Source: an uncultured Eubacterium sp. (GTDB lineage Bacteria; Bacillota; Clostridia; Lachnospirales; Lachnospiraceae). From it: a DNA stretch of 12,421 nucleotides. Below, one piece after another: positions 1 through 6,681 of this stretch (the stretch's first letter is position 1; every line of letters starts with the position of its first letter). The stretch lies in assembly GCA_946611445.1 (NCBI GenBank), contig CAMODP010000043.1, forward strand, positions 1 to 12,421, written 5' to 3'. A program made the translations under genes and the position numbers. The notes beneath the pieces were generated by a model. It searched no databases, had not been told where the DNA came from, and saw only the letters and a program-made list of their open reading frames with translations.

Positions 1-165
1 CTTCGCGATCGTCGTATTCGTCATCGTACCGGTCTTCGCGATCGTCGTATTCGTCGTCATACCGGTCTTCGCGGTCGTCATTTTCGTCATCATACCGATC
101 TTCACGATCGTCGTATTCGTCGTCATACCGTTCTTCGCGGTCGTTGTACGCTTCATCATACCGGT
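1..165 (-). repeat. 33-bp tandem repeat, five copies, inside a coding region
   Basis: Five consecutive 33-base units (1-33, 34-66, 67-99, 100-132, 133-165) are visible, each starting cttc on the plus strand and most ending accggt or a close variant. The unit length is a multiple of three, so gain or loss of a unit keeps the reading frame. Differences between units are mostly at synonymous positions (for example gcgatc versus gcggtc), with one Tyr-to-Asn change in the third unit and more divergence in the fifth. The array probably continues past the left edge. Confidence 0.93.
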
Positions 166-193
166 CAGAACGGTCTTCATATCGATGGGTCAT
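1..193 (-). CDS. Charged 11-residue tandem-repeat protein, N-terminal part (cut by window edge)
   Basis: The reading frame starts at ATG 193-191 and stays open to the left edge of the window, so only the first 64 residues are seen. After a short lead (MTHRYEDRSDRYDEAYNDRE) the protein becomes an 11-residue repeat with consensus DDREDRYDDEY, rich in Asp, Glu, Arg and Tyr. No signal peptide or membrane segment is visible in this part. A good ribosome binding site (AAGGAG at 201-206, 7 bases from the ATG) supports the start and strand. The gene begins 13 bases after the rsmA stop, so it is very likely in the same transcript. The function is unknown. Proteins with a charged, disordered N-terminus of this kind sometimes continue into a membrane or extracellular domain, but that part lies outside the window. 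The opposite strand is also open through the repeat, but it has no comparable start signal. Confidence 0.75.
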   Translation of the reverse strand, partial: MTHRYEDRSDRYDEAYNDREERYDDEYDDREDRYDDENDDREDRYDDEYDDREDRYDDEYDDRE

Positions 194-200
194 TGTATTT

Positions 201-206
201 CTCCTT
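201..206 (-). promoter_or_regulatory. Ribosome binding site of the tandem-repeat gene
   Basis: Read on the minus strand this is AAGGAG, 7 bases before the ATG at 193. It directly follows the rsmA stop codon (TGA at 209-207), so ribosomes ending rsmA are placed on the start of the next gene. This decides the start of the repeat gene. Confidence 0.8.
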
Positions 207-1193
207 TCACTGACTCTTTTCAAGTCCGGCTCTGCCGGAGGCATACTCAGAAGGAGATTGGACTCCTCCTGATAAAGCCTGATTATTCTCCAACTGCAGA
301 GGAGAGGCCATCTCCTTCTGAAGTATGTCTGTCAGCTGAATGAACTGCTCCAGAGAAAGCGCTTCTCCGCGCACGGCATCCGGAAGACCACATCTGCGGA
401 TGGCAGCCAGAATGTTCTCTTTTGGTATGGCTGTCCCGCCTGCCTGCAGGCCGTGGCTGACACTGTTCAGCAGAGTTTTCCGTCTCTGCCCGAACGCCGC
501 CCTGATCAACGCGAACAGCAGCTTCTCATCTGATACCTTCCAGGCCGCTTCCTGCCGGCAGTCCAGACGGATGACCGCACTCCCGACTCCCGGTCTGGGA
601 ATGAAACAGTTCGGGGGAACCTGCGCCGCCAGATGCGGTTCTGTGTAATACTGAACCGCCAGTGAAAGCGCGCCGTATTCACGGGTTCCGGGAGCTGCCT
701 GCATCCTGTCGGCGACTTCCTTCTGCACCATAACCGTAATGGAAGATACCGGCAGACGCCTCTCCAGCAGTGTCATCAGGATCGGTGTGGTAATGTAATA
801 GGGCAGGTTGGCCACAACCTTTACCGGCCGGCCGTCTCCGCACCGTCGCAGAAGATCGTCTAAATCTGTCTTCAGGATGTCCGCGTGGATCACCGTCACA
901 TTATCCCAGTCCCGCAGCGTCTCCTCCAGAATCGGGATAAGCATGGCGTCGATCTCCACGGCGCATACACGTTTCGCCGCATAAGCAAGATATTGGGTCA
1001 GGGTTCCGATCCCTGGCCCAATCTCCAATACACAGTCATCCCCGCTGATATCGGCGATCCGTATGATCTTTTCCAGAACATGGGGATCTATCAGAAAGTT
1101 CTGTCCGTATTTTTTTTGAAAGTGAAATCCGTACTTCTGCAGAATTTCAATTGTCCCGGCCGGTGTTCCCAGCCATGGAGCTTTTTTTTCCAT
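207..1193 (-). CDS. rsmA: 16S rRNA (adenine1518-N6/adenine1519-N6)-dimethyltransferase RsmA
   Basis: RsmA (KsgA) uses S-adenosylmethionine to dimethylate two adjacent adenines in the loop of helix 45 of 16S rRNA, a late step of 30S subunit maturation. The 328-residue product shows the family features in order: the FQKKYGQNFL lead (about 25-34), SAM-binding motif I LEIGPGIGTLT (56-66), the acidic end of strand 2 (VEID, 79-82), the catalytic motif NLPYY (129-133), and FIPRPGVGSAV (197-207) followed by FGQRRKTL in the C-terminal domain. Most family members have about 270-290 residues. This one carries a polar tail of about 35 residues after the usual end near residue 293. The start is the ATG 5 bases after the stop of the upstream AAA+ gene. 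Only a weak GAG lies 8 bases upstream, overlapping that stop, so translation is probably coupled. Loss of this enzyme gives kasugamycin resistance in bacteria where that has been studied. Confidence 0.97.
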   Translation of the reverse strand: MEKKAPWLGTPAGTIEILQKYGFHFQKKYGQNFLIDPHVLEKIIRIADISGDDCVLEIGPGIGTLTQYLAYAAKRVCAVEIDAMLIPILEETLRDWDNVTVIHADILKTDLDDLLRRCGDGRPVKVVANLPYYITTPILMTLLERRLPVSSITVMVQKEVADRMQAAPGTREYGALSLAVQYYTEPHLAAQVPPNCFIPRPGVGSAVIRLDCRQEAAWKVSDEKLLFALIRAAFGQRRKTLLNSVSHGLQAGGTAIPKENILAAIRRCGLPDAVRGEALSLEQFIQLTDILQKEMASPLQLENNQALSGGVQSPSEYASGRAGLEKSQ

Positions 1194-1198
1194 ATCTT

Positions 1199-3841
1199 TT
1201 ACTCAAAGTCCTTCTCATGAAGGATGATCCATTTGTCTCTGTCCCTGCCGCGTCTGTTCTTCCTGCGGCGGCGGCTCGCGCGGTGAATGGCGTCATCCAC
1301 CATGTCCTTCACGCGGGCAATGGTCATGGGCTCTTCTTCCGTCTGGTTGTTCCCGATCTTGGTATACAGCGCCAGAATCCCGAGGTCATCCATCCTGCAC
1401 CCGTTTTCGGTCGCGTACGTGCGGGCAAAGGTCACCAGCTCGTCGTTCGTAAAGACCGGAATGGAAATTACTTTTTCAAATTTGGCCGCGAACTGCGGAT
1501 GTTTCTTCAGGAAGGCACGCATATTGGACTTTTCGTCCTCAATAATCAGAACCATACAGTCTGTGCGGAACTCCATCGCCTGATTCAGCTTCTCAACCGT
1601 ATCTGCCGTCATCAGGCTGACATCCTCGATTGCCAGGAAACCGCCTGCCATCCGGGCCACGACCTGCGCCGGGTCTTTTTTATTCATCTCACCGCCGTTG
1701 ATCCTGGCCACCTTTGCGGCTTCCAGACCCATATCACGGCACATGGCGACAATCAGCCCCCGCGTCAGACGGGATTTTCCGGTGCCGACAGCTCCCATCA
1801 CGGCAATGTTCCCGTGAAGGCTGGTGCGCTCGCCAGCATGGCGATAGACACCGTTAAGTGCCTCCAGAATCTGCGTATCCATGCCGGGGATCCGGGCAAA
1901 GTACGTAAAGATTCCCAGCTGTTCCTCGCTCATGCGGGTCGGCCTGGCCTTGTTCAGGATACGGATCCGGCGTTCTTCCGGCGTCTCGGAATCCAGAATC
2001 TGGTTCAGAGATACAGGTACAGTGTTCTGTCCGATCTTGCTGAGGGTGATCGTACGGGACCGTTTGTCTTCTTCTGTGGGTTCCGGATCCGGCACTTCCA
2101 GCTCTTCGTCGTAGAGAGGCGCGTCTGCCAGTCCGTCTTCTGTATCTGCAGGCGCTTCTTCCGTCTCCGCCTCTTTCTCTTCCCGGATCACCTCATCCGC
2201 ACGGGTTGTGATCTCCGGCGCGGCAGGTATATCCGTCTCTGAAGAATCCGGAGAACCGCTGCCGCTGGTCTCCGCATCTGCGTCTGCGGTTTCCTCCGTC
2301 TCCGCGGGGAATTCAAACCGCAGCGCCGCCAGACTCTCCTCCACACTGGGGGCAACCAGTCCGGTGCCGTGCGCGCCGTCTTCGACCCTGGCGGACGCGG
2401 ATCCTGCCGCCTTCAGCTCCGGAATATCTATGCTGCCGCTGTCCTGCGCCGGATCCGTGGTCGATGCGCCGGCGAAGCTGCCCGACGCCAGCTCTCCCGC
2501 AAAGGATCCCATCGTCTCTGACAGGAAGGCATCCAGATTAAAATCTTCCGTCTTCATGCCGGCATACTGTGTGCCGGCCGTGCTCTCCGCCGGCGCTTCC
2601 CCGGCTTCTTCTTCGGGCTCCAGTTCACGCACGCGGTAATTCACTGCGTTTTCGTCGTCCGCAGGCTCTTCCTCGTCATCCGGACGTTCAATCCGTTCCT
2701 CCTCGTCATCCTTTGACAGATTGGAAAAAACATCCTGGAAGCTGCGGAAAATACGGCTTCTGAATGCCTCCGGCTCCGCCTGGGCAGTGCGCTCCGCGTG
2801 AGCGGCGCGTTCTGCGCGGAAAGCCGCAGCATCCGTTGCCATCTCCTCTTCTTCTTCGTCTTCGTCATCATCGAGACCGCTCAGGTCAACAGCAGGCACG
2901 GCTTCTGTCTGCTCCGCTTCCTGCGGGGCAGCTTCCGAGTCCTCTGCAGAAAAGGCTTCTTCGGCGGGAACACTCTCCTCTTCCGGCTGTTCTGCAGCCG
3001 TATCTTCTGTCTCTGCAGCGGTTTCTTCCGCCGCAGGCGTCTCCTCCTCTTCCGGGCTGTAGTCTCCGGAGAGAATGCGCGCAATCCGCTCTGCTTCCAG
3101 ATCGGCGGTCGACGCCGGCGCTGAAAGACCTGCCGTCTCGCCTGCCTGTTCCTCCATAACCGGAAGAACATCGCCGGCAGCGCCGGATTCCTGTTCTGGC
3201 TCTTCTGTTTTTTTCTGCCGGTATCCTGTTGCCCGGATCTCGGAATACAGGGCCTTCTGCGAGGGGCTGAGCGGCTCAAAGCGCATCTTCAGCTCCATGG
3301 CGCGCACGACATATTTTCCTTCACTGAACCACAGGATCAGGTCATCACATGTCTCTACGCATTTCTGCCTGTCGCCGGCCTTGGCATACAGCTTCGCCAG
3401 TTCATACGCCCAGCGCTCTGTATACTCCCGCTCCCTGTACTCCTCCAGGACTGCGATCTGGGCATCCAGCGGCGCATTTTTGGCCTTGTACAGCTTGTAC
3501 TGCAGCAGGCAGCGGGAATTATCGTTCAGGGCGACTTTGGAGAACTCGCGGAAGTACCGCTCCGCCTCGTCCACGTCACCCATTTTCAGATTCACCTCTA
3601 CAAGCCGTGACAAAACCCCTCTCCCGATCGAGGAGTGGTTATACGCAATCTTGAGCACCTCCCGCTCTTTCTCGTACTCTTTGTTGCGCTCATATACATC
3701 CGCGGCCATATTCAGCGTGCGTATGCTCTTGACCCTGCGCCAGTCAATCGAGTCCACGATCTCCAGGGCATGCGCATAGTCCTTTTCCTGCACACTGGCC
3801 GAAAGCTCATCCAGCTTCTGGTTGTATTCTGTCTTGTCCAC
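1199..3841 (-). CDS. TPR / acidic linker / CbbX-like AAA+ ATPase protein of unknown function
   Basis: This 880-residue protein has three visible parts. Residues about 1-205 are helical TPR-like repeats, a protein-binding scaffold (for example VNLKMGDVDEAERYFREF). Residues about 210-595 are an acidic, Ala/Glu/Asp/Ser-rich and probably disordered linker. Residues about 640-850 form an AAA+ domain with Walker A GAVGTGKS (683-690), a Walker B-like strand GGFLAIEDV (733-741), and a lid resembling CbbX/CfxQ and EccA proteins (FLKKHPQFAAKF, 777-788). The domain is followed by a very basic stretch (857-869). Two points are odd: the Walker B pair reads Glu-Asp instead of Asp-Glu, and Lys787 stands where family members usually have the arginine finger. 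The start is GTG 3841-3839 with GGGAGG 8 bases upstream. No signal peptide or membrane segment is seen, so it is probably cytoplasmic. It heads a unit with rsmA 5 bases behind it. The partner and substrate are unknown; a chaperone-like or remodelling role is inference only. Confidence 0.9.
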   Translation of the reverse strand: MDKTEYNQKLDELSASVQEKDYAHALEIVDSIDWRRVKSIRTLNMAADVYERNKEYEKEREVLKIAYNHSSIGRGVLSRLVEVNLKMGDVDEAERYFREFSKVALNDNSRCLLQYKLYKAKNAPLDAQIAVLEEYREREYTERWAYELAKLYAKAGDRQKCVETCDDLILWFSEGKYVVRAMELKMRFEPLSPSQKALYSEIRATGYRQKKTEEPEQESGAAGDVLPVMEEQAGETAGLSAPASTADLEAERIARILSGDYSPEEEETPAAEETAAETEDTAAEQPEEESVPAEEAFSAEDSEAAPQEAEQTEAVPAVDLSGLDDDEDEEEEEMATDAAAFRAERAAHAERTAQAEPEAFRSRIFRSFQDVFSNLSKDDEEERIERPDDEEEPADDENAVNYRVRELEPEEEAGEAPAESTAGTQYAGMKTEDFNLDAFLSETMGSFAGELASGSFAGASTTDPAQDSGSIDIPELKAAGSASARVEDGAHGTGLVAPSVEESLAALRFEFPAETEETADADAETSGSGSPDSSETDIPAAPEITTRADEVIREEKEAETEEAPADTEDGLADAPLYDEELEVPDPEPTEEDKRSRTITLSKIGQNTVPVSLNQILDSETPEERRIRILNKARPTRMSEEQLGIFTYFARIPGMDTQILEALNGVYRHAGERTSLHGNIAVMGAVGTGKSRLTRGLIVAMCRDMGLEAAKVARINGGEMNKKDPAQVVARMAGGFLAIEDVSLMTADTVEKLNQAMEFRTDCMVLIIEDEKSNMRAFLKKHPQFAAKFEKVISIPVFTNDELVTFARTYATENGCRMDDLGILALYTKIGNNQTEEEPMTIARVKDMVDDAIHRASRRRRKNRRGRDRDKWIILHEKDFE

Positions 3842-3849
3842 AGCTACTG

Positions 3850-3855
3850 CCTCCC
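3850..3855 (-). promoter_or_regulatory. Ribosome binding site selecting a GTG start
   Basis: Minus-strand GGGAGG lies 8 bases before GTG 3841-3839. No ATG is better placed, so the GTG is taken as the start of the TPR/AAA+ protein. Confidence 0.75.
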
Positions 3856-3910
3856 AATTACTTACTGATTGTCTATACTCCCCATTTTTCAGAAGAAAAC
3901 CCTATATACA

Positions 3911-3939
3911 ATAATATTACAACTTCATTAAAATTGAAA
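3911..3939 (-). promoter_or_regulatory. Possible sigma-A promoter for the AAA+/rsmA/repeat unit
   Basis: In the AT-rich gap between glgP and the AAA+ gene, the minus strand has TATTAT (3916-3911, five of six to the -10 consensus) 17 bases after TTTCAA (3939-3934, only three of six to the -35 consensus). Position and spacing fit a promoter for the downstream three-gene unit. The weak -35 and other AT-rich hexamers nearby (such as TATATA) make the exact site uncertain. Confidence 0.35.
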
Positions 3940-3964
3940 GACTATTCTTGGAAAGTTGCGTGTT

Positions 3965-6424
3965 TTACTGTACAGTAATTGGCTCGGTCTTCCAGATATC
4001 GTCTACGTAATCCTGAATCGTGCGGTCCGAACTGAACTTGCCGGCATGTGCGACATTCAGGATAGCGCTCTTCGCCCATGCGGCCTCGTCCCTGTACCGG
4101 GCTTCCACACGCTCCTGCGCCTGCGCGTAGGGCTTGAAATCCGCGAGGATGAAGTAAACATCCGGACGTCCGCCGCTGCCGTACAGCAGGGAATTGTACA
4201 GATCCCGGAACAGCTCCATGTCTCCGTCGGAATACATGCCGTTGATGAGCTGCATCAGTACCTGGCGGATATCGGGATCATTGTTGAAGTACTGCATCGG
4301 ATCGTACCCGCCGCAGCGCTCATAATTGATAACCTCGTCTGCCGACAGACCGAAGATAAATGCATTCTCCTCTCCGACCTCTTCTACGATCTCCACGTTC
4401 GCGCCGTCCATGGTGCCCAGCGTCAGGGCGCCGTTCAGCATGAACTTCATGTTGCTGGTGCCGGAAGCCTCTTTGCTGGCTGTAGAGATCTGTTCGGATA
4501 CATCTGCCGCGGCAAAGATCATCTCCGCGTTGCTGACGCGGTAGTCCTCGATGAACACTACCTTGATCCTGCCCTTGATAGAGGCGTCGCGGTTGATTAC
4601 ATCTGCCACATTGTTGATCAGCTTGATGATCTTTTTGGCTCTCTCATATCCGGCGCTTGCCTTGGCGCCGAAGATGAACGTGCGCGGATAGAACGGCATT
4701 TCTGGATGCTCGCGCAGCCGGTTGTACAGGTACATGACATGCAGGATATTCAGCAGCTGCCTCTTGTACTCATGCAGACGCTTGACCTGCACGTCGAAGA
4801 TGGAGCGGGGATCCACCTCGATCCCGTTGTGCTCCAGGATATATTTCGCGAGGCGCACCTTGTTCTGGTACTTGATATTCATGAACTGCGCCTGTGCCTT
4901 TTCTTCGTCGGCATACAGCGCCAGCTTCCTGATTGCCGGGAGATCGGTAATCCACTCCCTGCCCACATGATCCGTGACCCAGTCCGCCAGGAGCGGGTTG
5001 CCGTGCAGGAGGAAGCGGCGCTGGGTGATGCCGTTTGTCTTGTTGCTGAACTTCTCCGGCATCATCTCATAGAAATCGTGCAGCTCTCTCTTCTCCAGGA
5101 TCTCCGTGTGCAGGCGGGCCACGCCGTTCACGGAATATCCGCCGACAATGGCCAGATTGGCCATCCGCACCTTGCCGTCATAGATGATCGCCATGCTGCG
5201 GATCTTGTCCTCATTGCCCGGATACTGCGTGCGGACCTGCTCCACAAAGCGGCGGTTGATCTCCTCGACAATCTGATAGATACGGGGAAGCAGCTGCGAG
5301 AACAGCTCGATCGGCCATTTTTCCAGGGCTTCGGACATAATGGTGTGGTTGGTGTAGGCGCAGGCTTTTGTCGTAACCTCCCAGGCCTCATCCCACTCCA
5401 GGCCTTCCTCGTCCAGCAGGATGCGCATCAGCTCCGGCACCGCGAGCGTGGGATGTGTGTCATTCATATGGAACACTGCCTTCTCGTGCAGCTTCCGGAT
5501 ATCGCTGTGTCTCTTCTTGTATTTTGCGATGGCTGTCTGGACGCTGGCGGACACAAAGAAGTACTGCTGCTTCAGACGAAGCTCTTTTCCTGCCATATGA
5601 TTGTCATTCGGATAGAGCACCTCTGTAATCGTCCGGGCCAGGTTTTCCTGCTCCACAGCCTTGTGGTAATCTCCCTTGTCAAAGGAATCCAGAGAGAAAT
5701 CATTGATGGCCTCGGCATCCCAGATCCGGAGTGTGTTTACCACATTGTTGCCGTATCCGACGACCGGGAGGTCATACGGCACGGCGCGGACGGACTGGTA
5801 ACCCTCCTGCCGGAAATGGTTGCGTCCCGTCTCCGGATCATAATCCACGGCGACATAACCGCCGAATTTGATTTCCTTGGCATACTCGGGGCGCTTCAGC
5901 TCAAACGGATACCCGCCGTCTTTCAGCCAGTTGTCCGGTTTCTCTACCTGATAGCCGTCAATGATCTTCTGCGCAAACATACCGTAGTGATACCGGATGC
6001 CGCAGCCATACGCCACATATCCCAGAGTAGACAGAGAATCCAGGAAGCACGCGGCCAGCCTTCCGAGACCGCCGTTGCCGAGCGCCGGATCGCGCTCCTC
6101 ATCCTCTATCGCGTTCAGGTCAATGCCCAGCTCCTTGAGTGCGCCCTTGACCTCATCATACGCCGTCAGTGCCAGAAGGTTATTACCCAGATACCTGCCG
6201 GTCAGGAATTCCATGGACATATAGTAGACGATTCTGGGATCGTCTTTTTTCATCTGCTGCTGGCTCTTCATCCAGTTGTCTATAATCACATCCTTGACAG
6301 TATAGCAGACAGCCTGATAGATCTGGTGCGGGGTTGCTTCCTCCAGTGTAGTCCGGAACAGCATTTTTACCGCATCCCGCAGGTCACTTTTGAATCTTTC
6401 TTTTTTAAACTCGGGACTGATCAT
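3965..6424 (-). CDS. glgP: Glycogen/starch (alpha-glucan) phosphorylase
   Basis: The enzyme removes terminal alpha-1,4-linked glucose from glycogen or maltodextrin with phosphate, giving glucose-1-phosphate, and needs pyridoxal phosphate. The 819-residue length matches the family (about 800-840). Visible signatures are the N-terminal PRIVYYMSMEFLTGRYLGNN, the DPALGNGGLGRLAACFLDS stretch, the HMNDTHPTLAVPELMR region, KTNGITQRR, QVKRLHEYKRQLLN, and the pyridoxal-phosphate site EASGTSNMKFMLNGAL with the cofactor lysine at residue 660, followed by GTMDGANVEI. The start is ATG 6424-6422 with AAGGAG at 6441-6436, a rather long 11-base spacing. No other glycogen gene lies beside it, so it appears to be a single-gene unit. 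Sequence alone does not tell glycogen from maltodextrin preference. No convincing terminator is seen after its stop. Confidence 0.97.
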   Translation of the reverse strand: MISPEFKKERFKSDLRDAVKMLFRTTLEEATPHQIYQAVCYTVKDVIIDNWMKSQQQMKKDDPRIVYYMSMEFLTGRYLGNNLLALTAYDEVKGALKELGIDLNAIEDEERDPALGNGGLGRLAACFLDSLSTLGYVAYGCGIRYHYGMFAQKIIDGYQVEKPDNWLKDGGYPFELKRPEYAKEIKFGGYVAVDYDPETGRNHFRQEGYQSVRAVPYDLPVVGYGNNVVNTLRIWDAEAINDFSLDSFDKGDYHKAVEQENLARTITEVLYPNDNHMAGKELRLKQQYFFVSASVQTAIAKYKKRHSDIRKLHEKAVFHMNDTHPTLAVPELMRILLDEEGLEWDEAWEVTTKACAYTNHTIMSEALEKWPIELFSQLLPRIYQIVEEINRRFVEQVRTQYPGNEDKIRSMAIIYDGKVRMANLAIVGGYSVNGVARLHTEILEKRELHDFYEMMPEKFSNKTNGITQRRFLLHGNPLLADWVTDHVGREWITDLPAIRKLALYADEEKAQAQFMNIKYQNKVRLAKYILEHNGIEVDPRSIFDVQVKRLHEYKRQLLNILHVMYLYNRLREHPEMPFYPRTFIFGAKASAGYERAKKIIKLINNVADVINRDASIKGRIKVVFIEDYRVSNAEMIFAAADVSEQISTASKEASGTSNMKFMLNGALTLGTMDGANVEIVEEVGEENAFIFGLSADEVINYERCGGYDPMQYFNNDPDIRQVLMQLINGMYSDGDMELFRDLYNSLLYGSGGRPDVYFILADFKPYAQAQERVEARYRDEAAWAKSAILNVAHAGKFSSDRTIQDYVDDIWKTEPITVQ

Positions 6425-6681
6425 ATATATATTTACTCCTTTATATTATGCAGACACTGAAGCATATCATGCCGTCACAGCGGCCGATCCGTACGGGAAA
6501 CGCTTGCGCTCTGGTCTACGCTCCGCTTCGGTCGGCGCTAAGCGAACGTCCACTGGACGTTCAGCGCCCTCGCGCATCGGTTCTAAGGCTCAGGAATACC
6601 TTCGCCAAGAACCGGCGCTGCGGAGGTTCCCTTCCGGAACTGCCGCTGTTCCGGCTTTTACATCCGACAGCATCATTTGCC
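6425..6681. other. Non-coding gap between ileS and glgP
   Basis: This 257-base stretch separates two genes of the same strand. The first 55 bases (6425-6479) hold the glgP ribosome binding site and an AT-rich start region. A CATAAT sequence at 6450-6445 resembles a -10 box but sits too close to the ribosome binding site and lacks a -35, so I do not call a glgP promoter. The remaining part is the palindrome-rich block listed separately. No hairpin with a clear U-run that would end ileS was found on the minus strand. Confidence 0.7.
6480..6670. repeat. Palindrome-rich element, probable dispersed intergenic repeat
   Basis: Three inverted repeats follow each other. The first has perfect 9-base arms (GAACGTCCA at 6544-6552, TGGACGTTC at 6554-6562) around a single base, flanked by a further pair GGCGCT (6534-6539) and AGCGCC (6563-6568). 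The second is a short GAACC/GGTTC pair (6609-6613 and 6625-6629). The third is CCGGAAC/GTTCCGG (6634-6640 and 6648-6654) with a 7-base loop. It also holds short GCGCT-, CGCTCCGC- and CGCTTCGG-like words. The composition is more GC-rich than the flanking glgP leader. It has no transposase. It resembles REP- or MITE-like structured repeats spread between genes in Lachnospiraceae, but copy number cannot be seen from one window, and the borders are approximate. Confidence 0.5.

Noticed and set aside
1..165. CRISPR-like array
   Set aside because: The 33-base units are directly adjacent with no unique spacers and encode a regular peptide repeat in frame, so this is a coding tandem repeat.
1151..2242. 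A 363-residue plus-strand open frame across rsmA and the AAA+ gene
   Set aside because: It overlaps two convincing minus-strand genes, has no start signal and no domain, and spans their junction.
3956..6460. An 834-residue open frame on the plus strand opposite glgP
   Set aside because: It mirrors glgP codon by codon, has no ribosome binding site or recognisable domain, and is explained by GC-biased codon use in the real gene, which carries unmistakable phosphorylase motifs.
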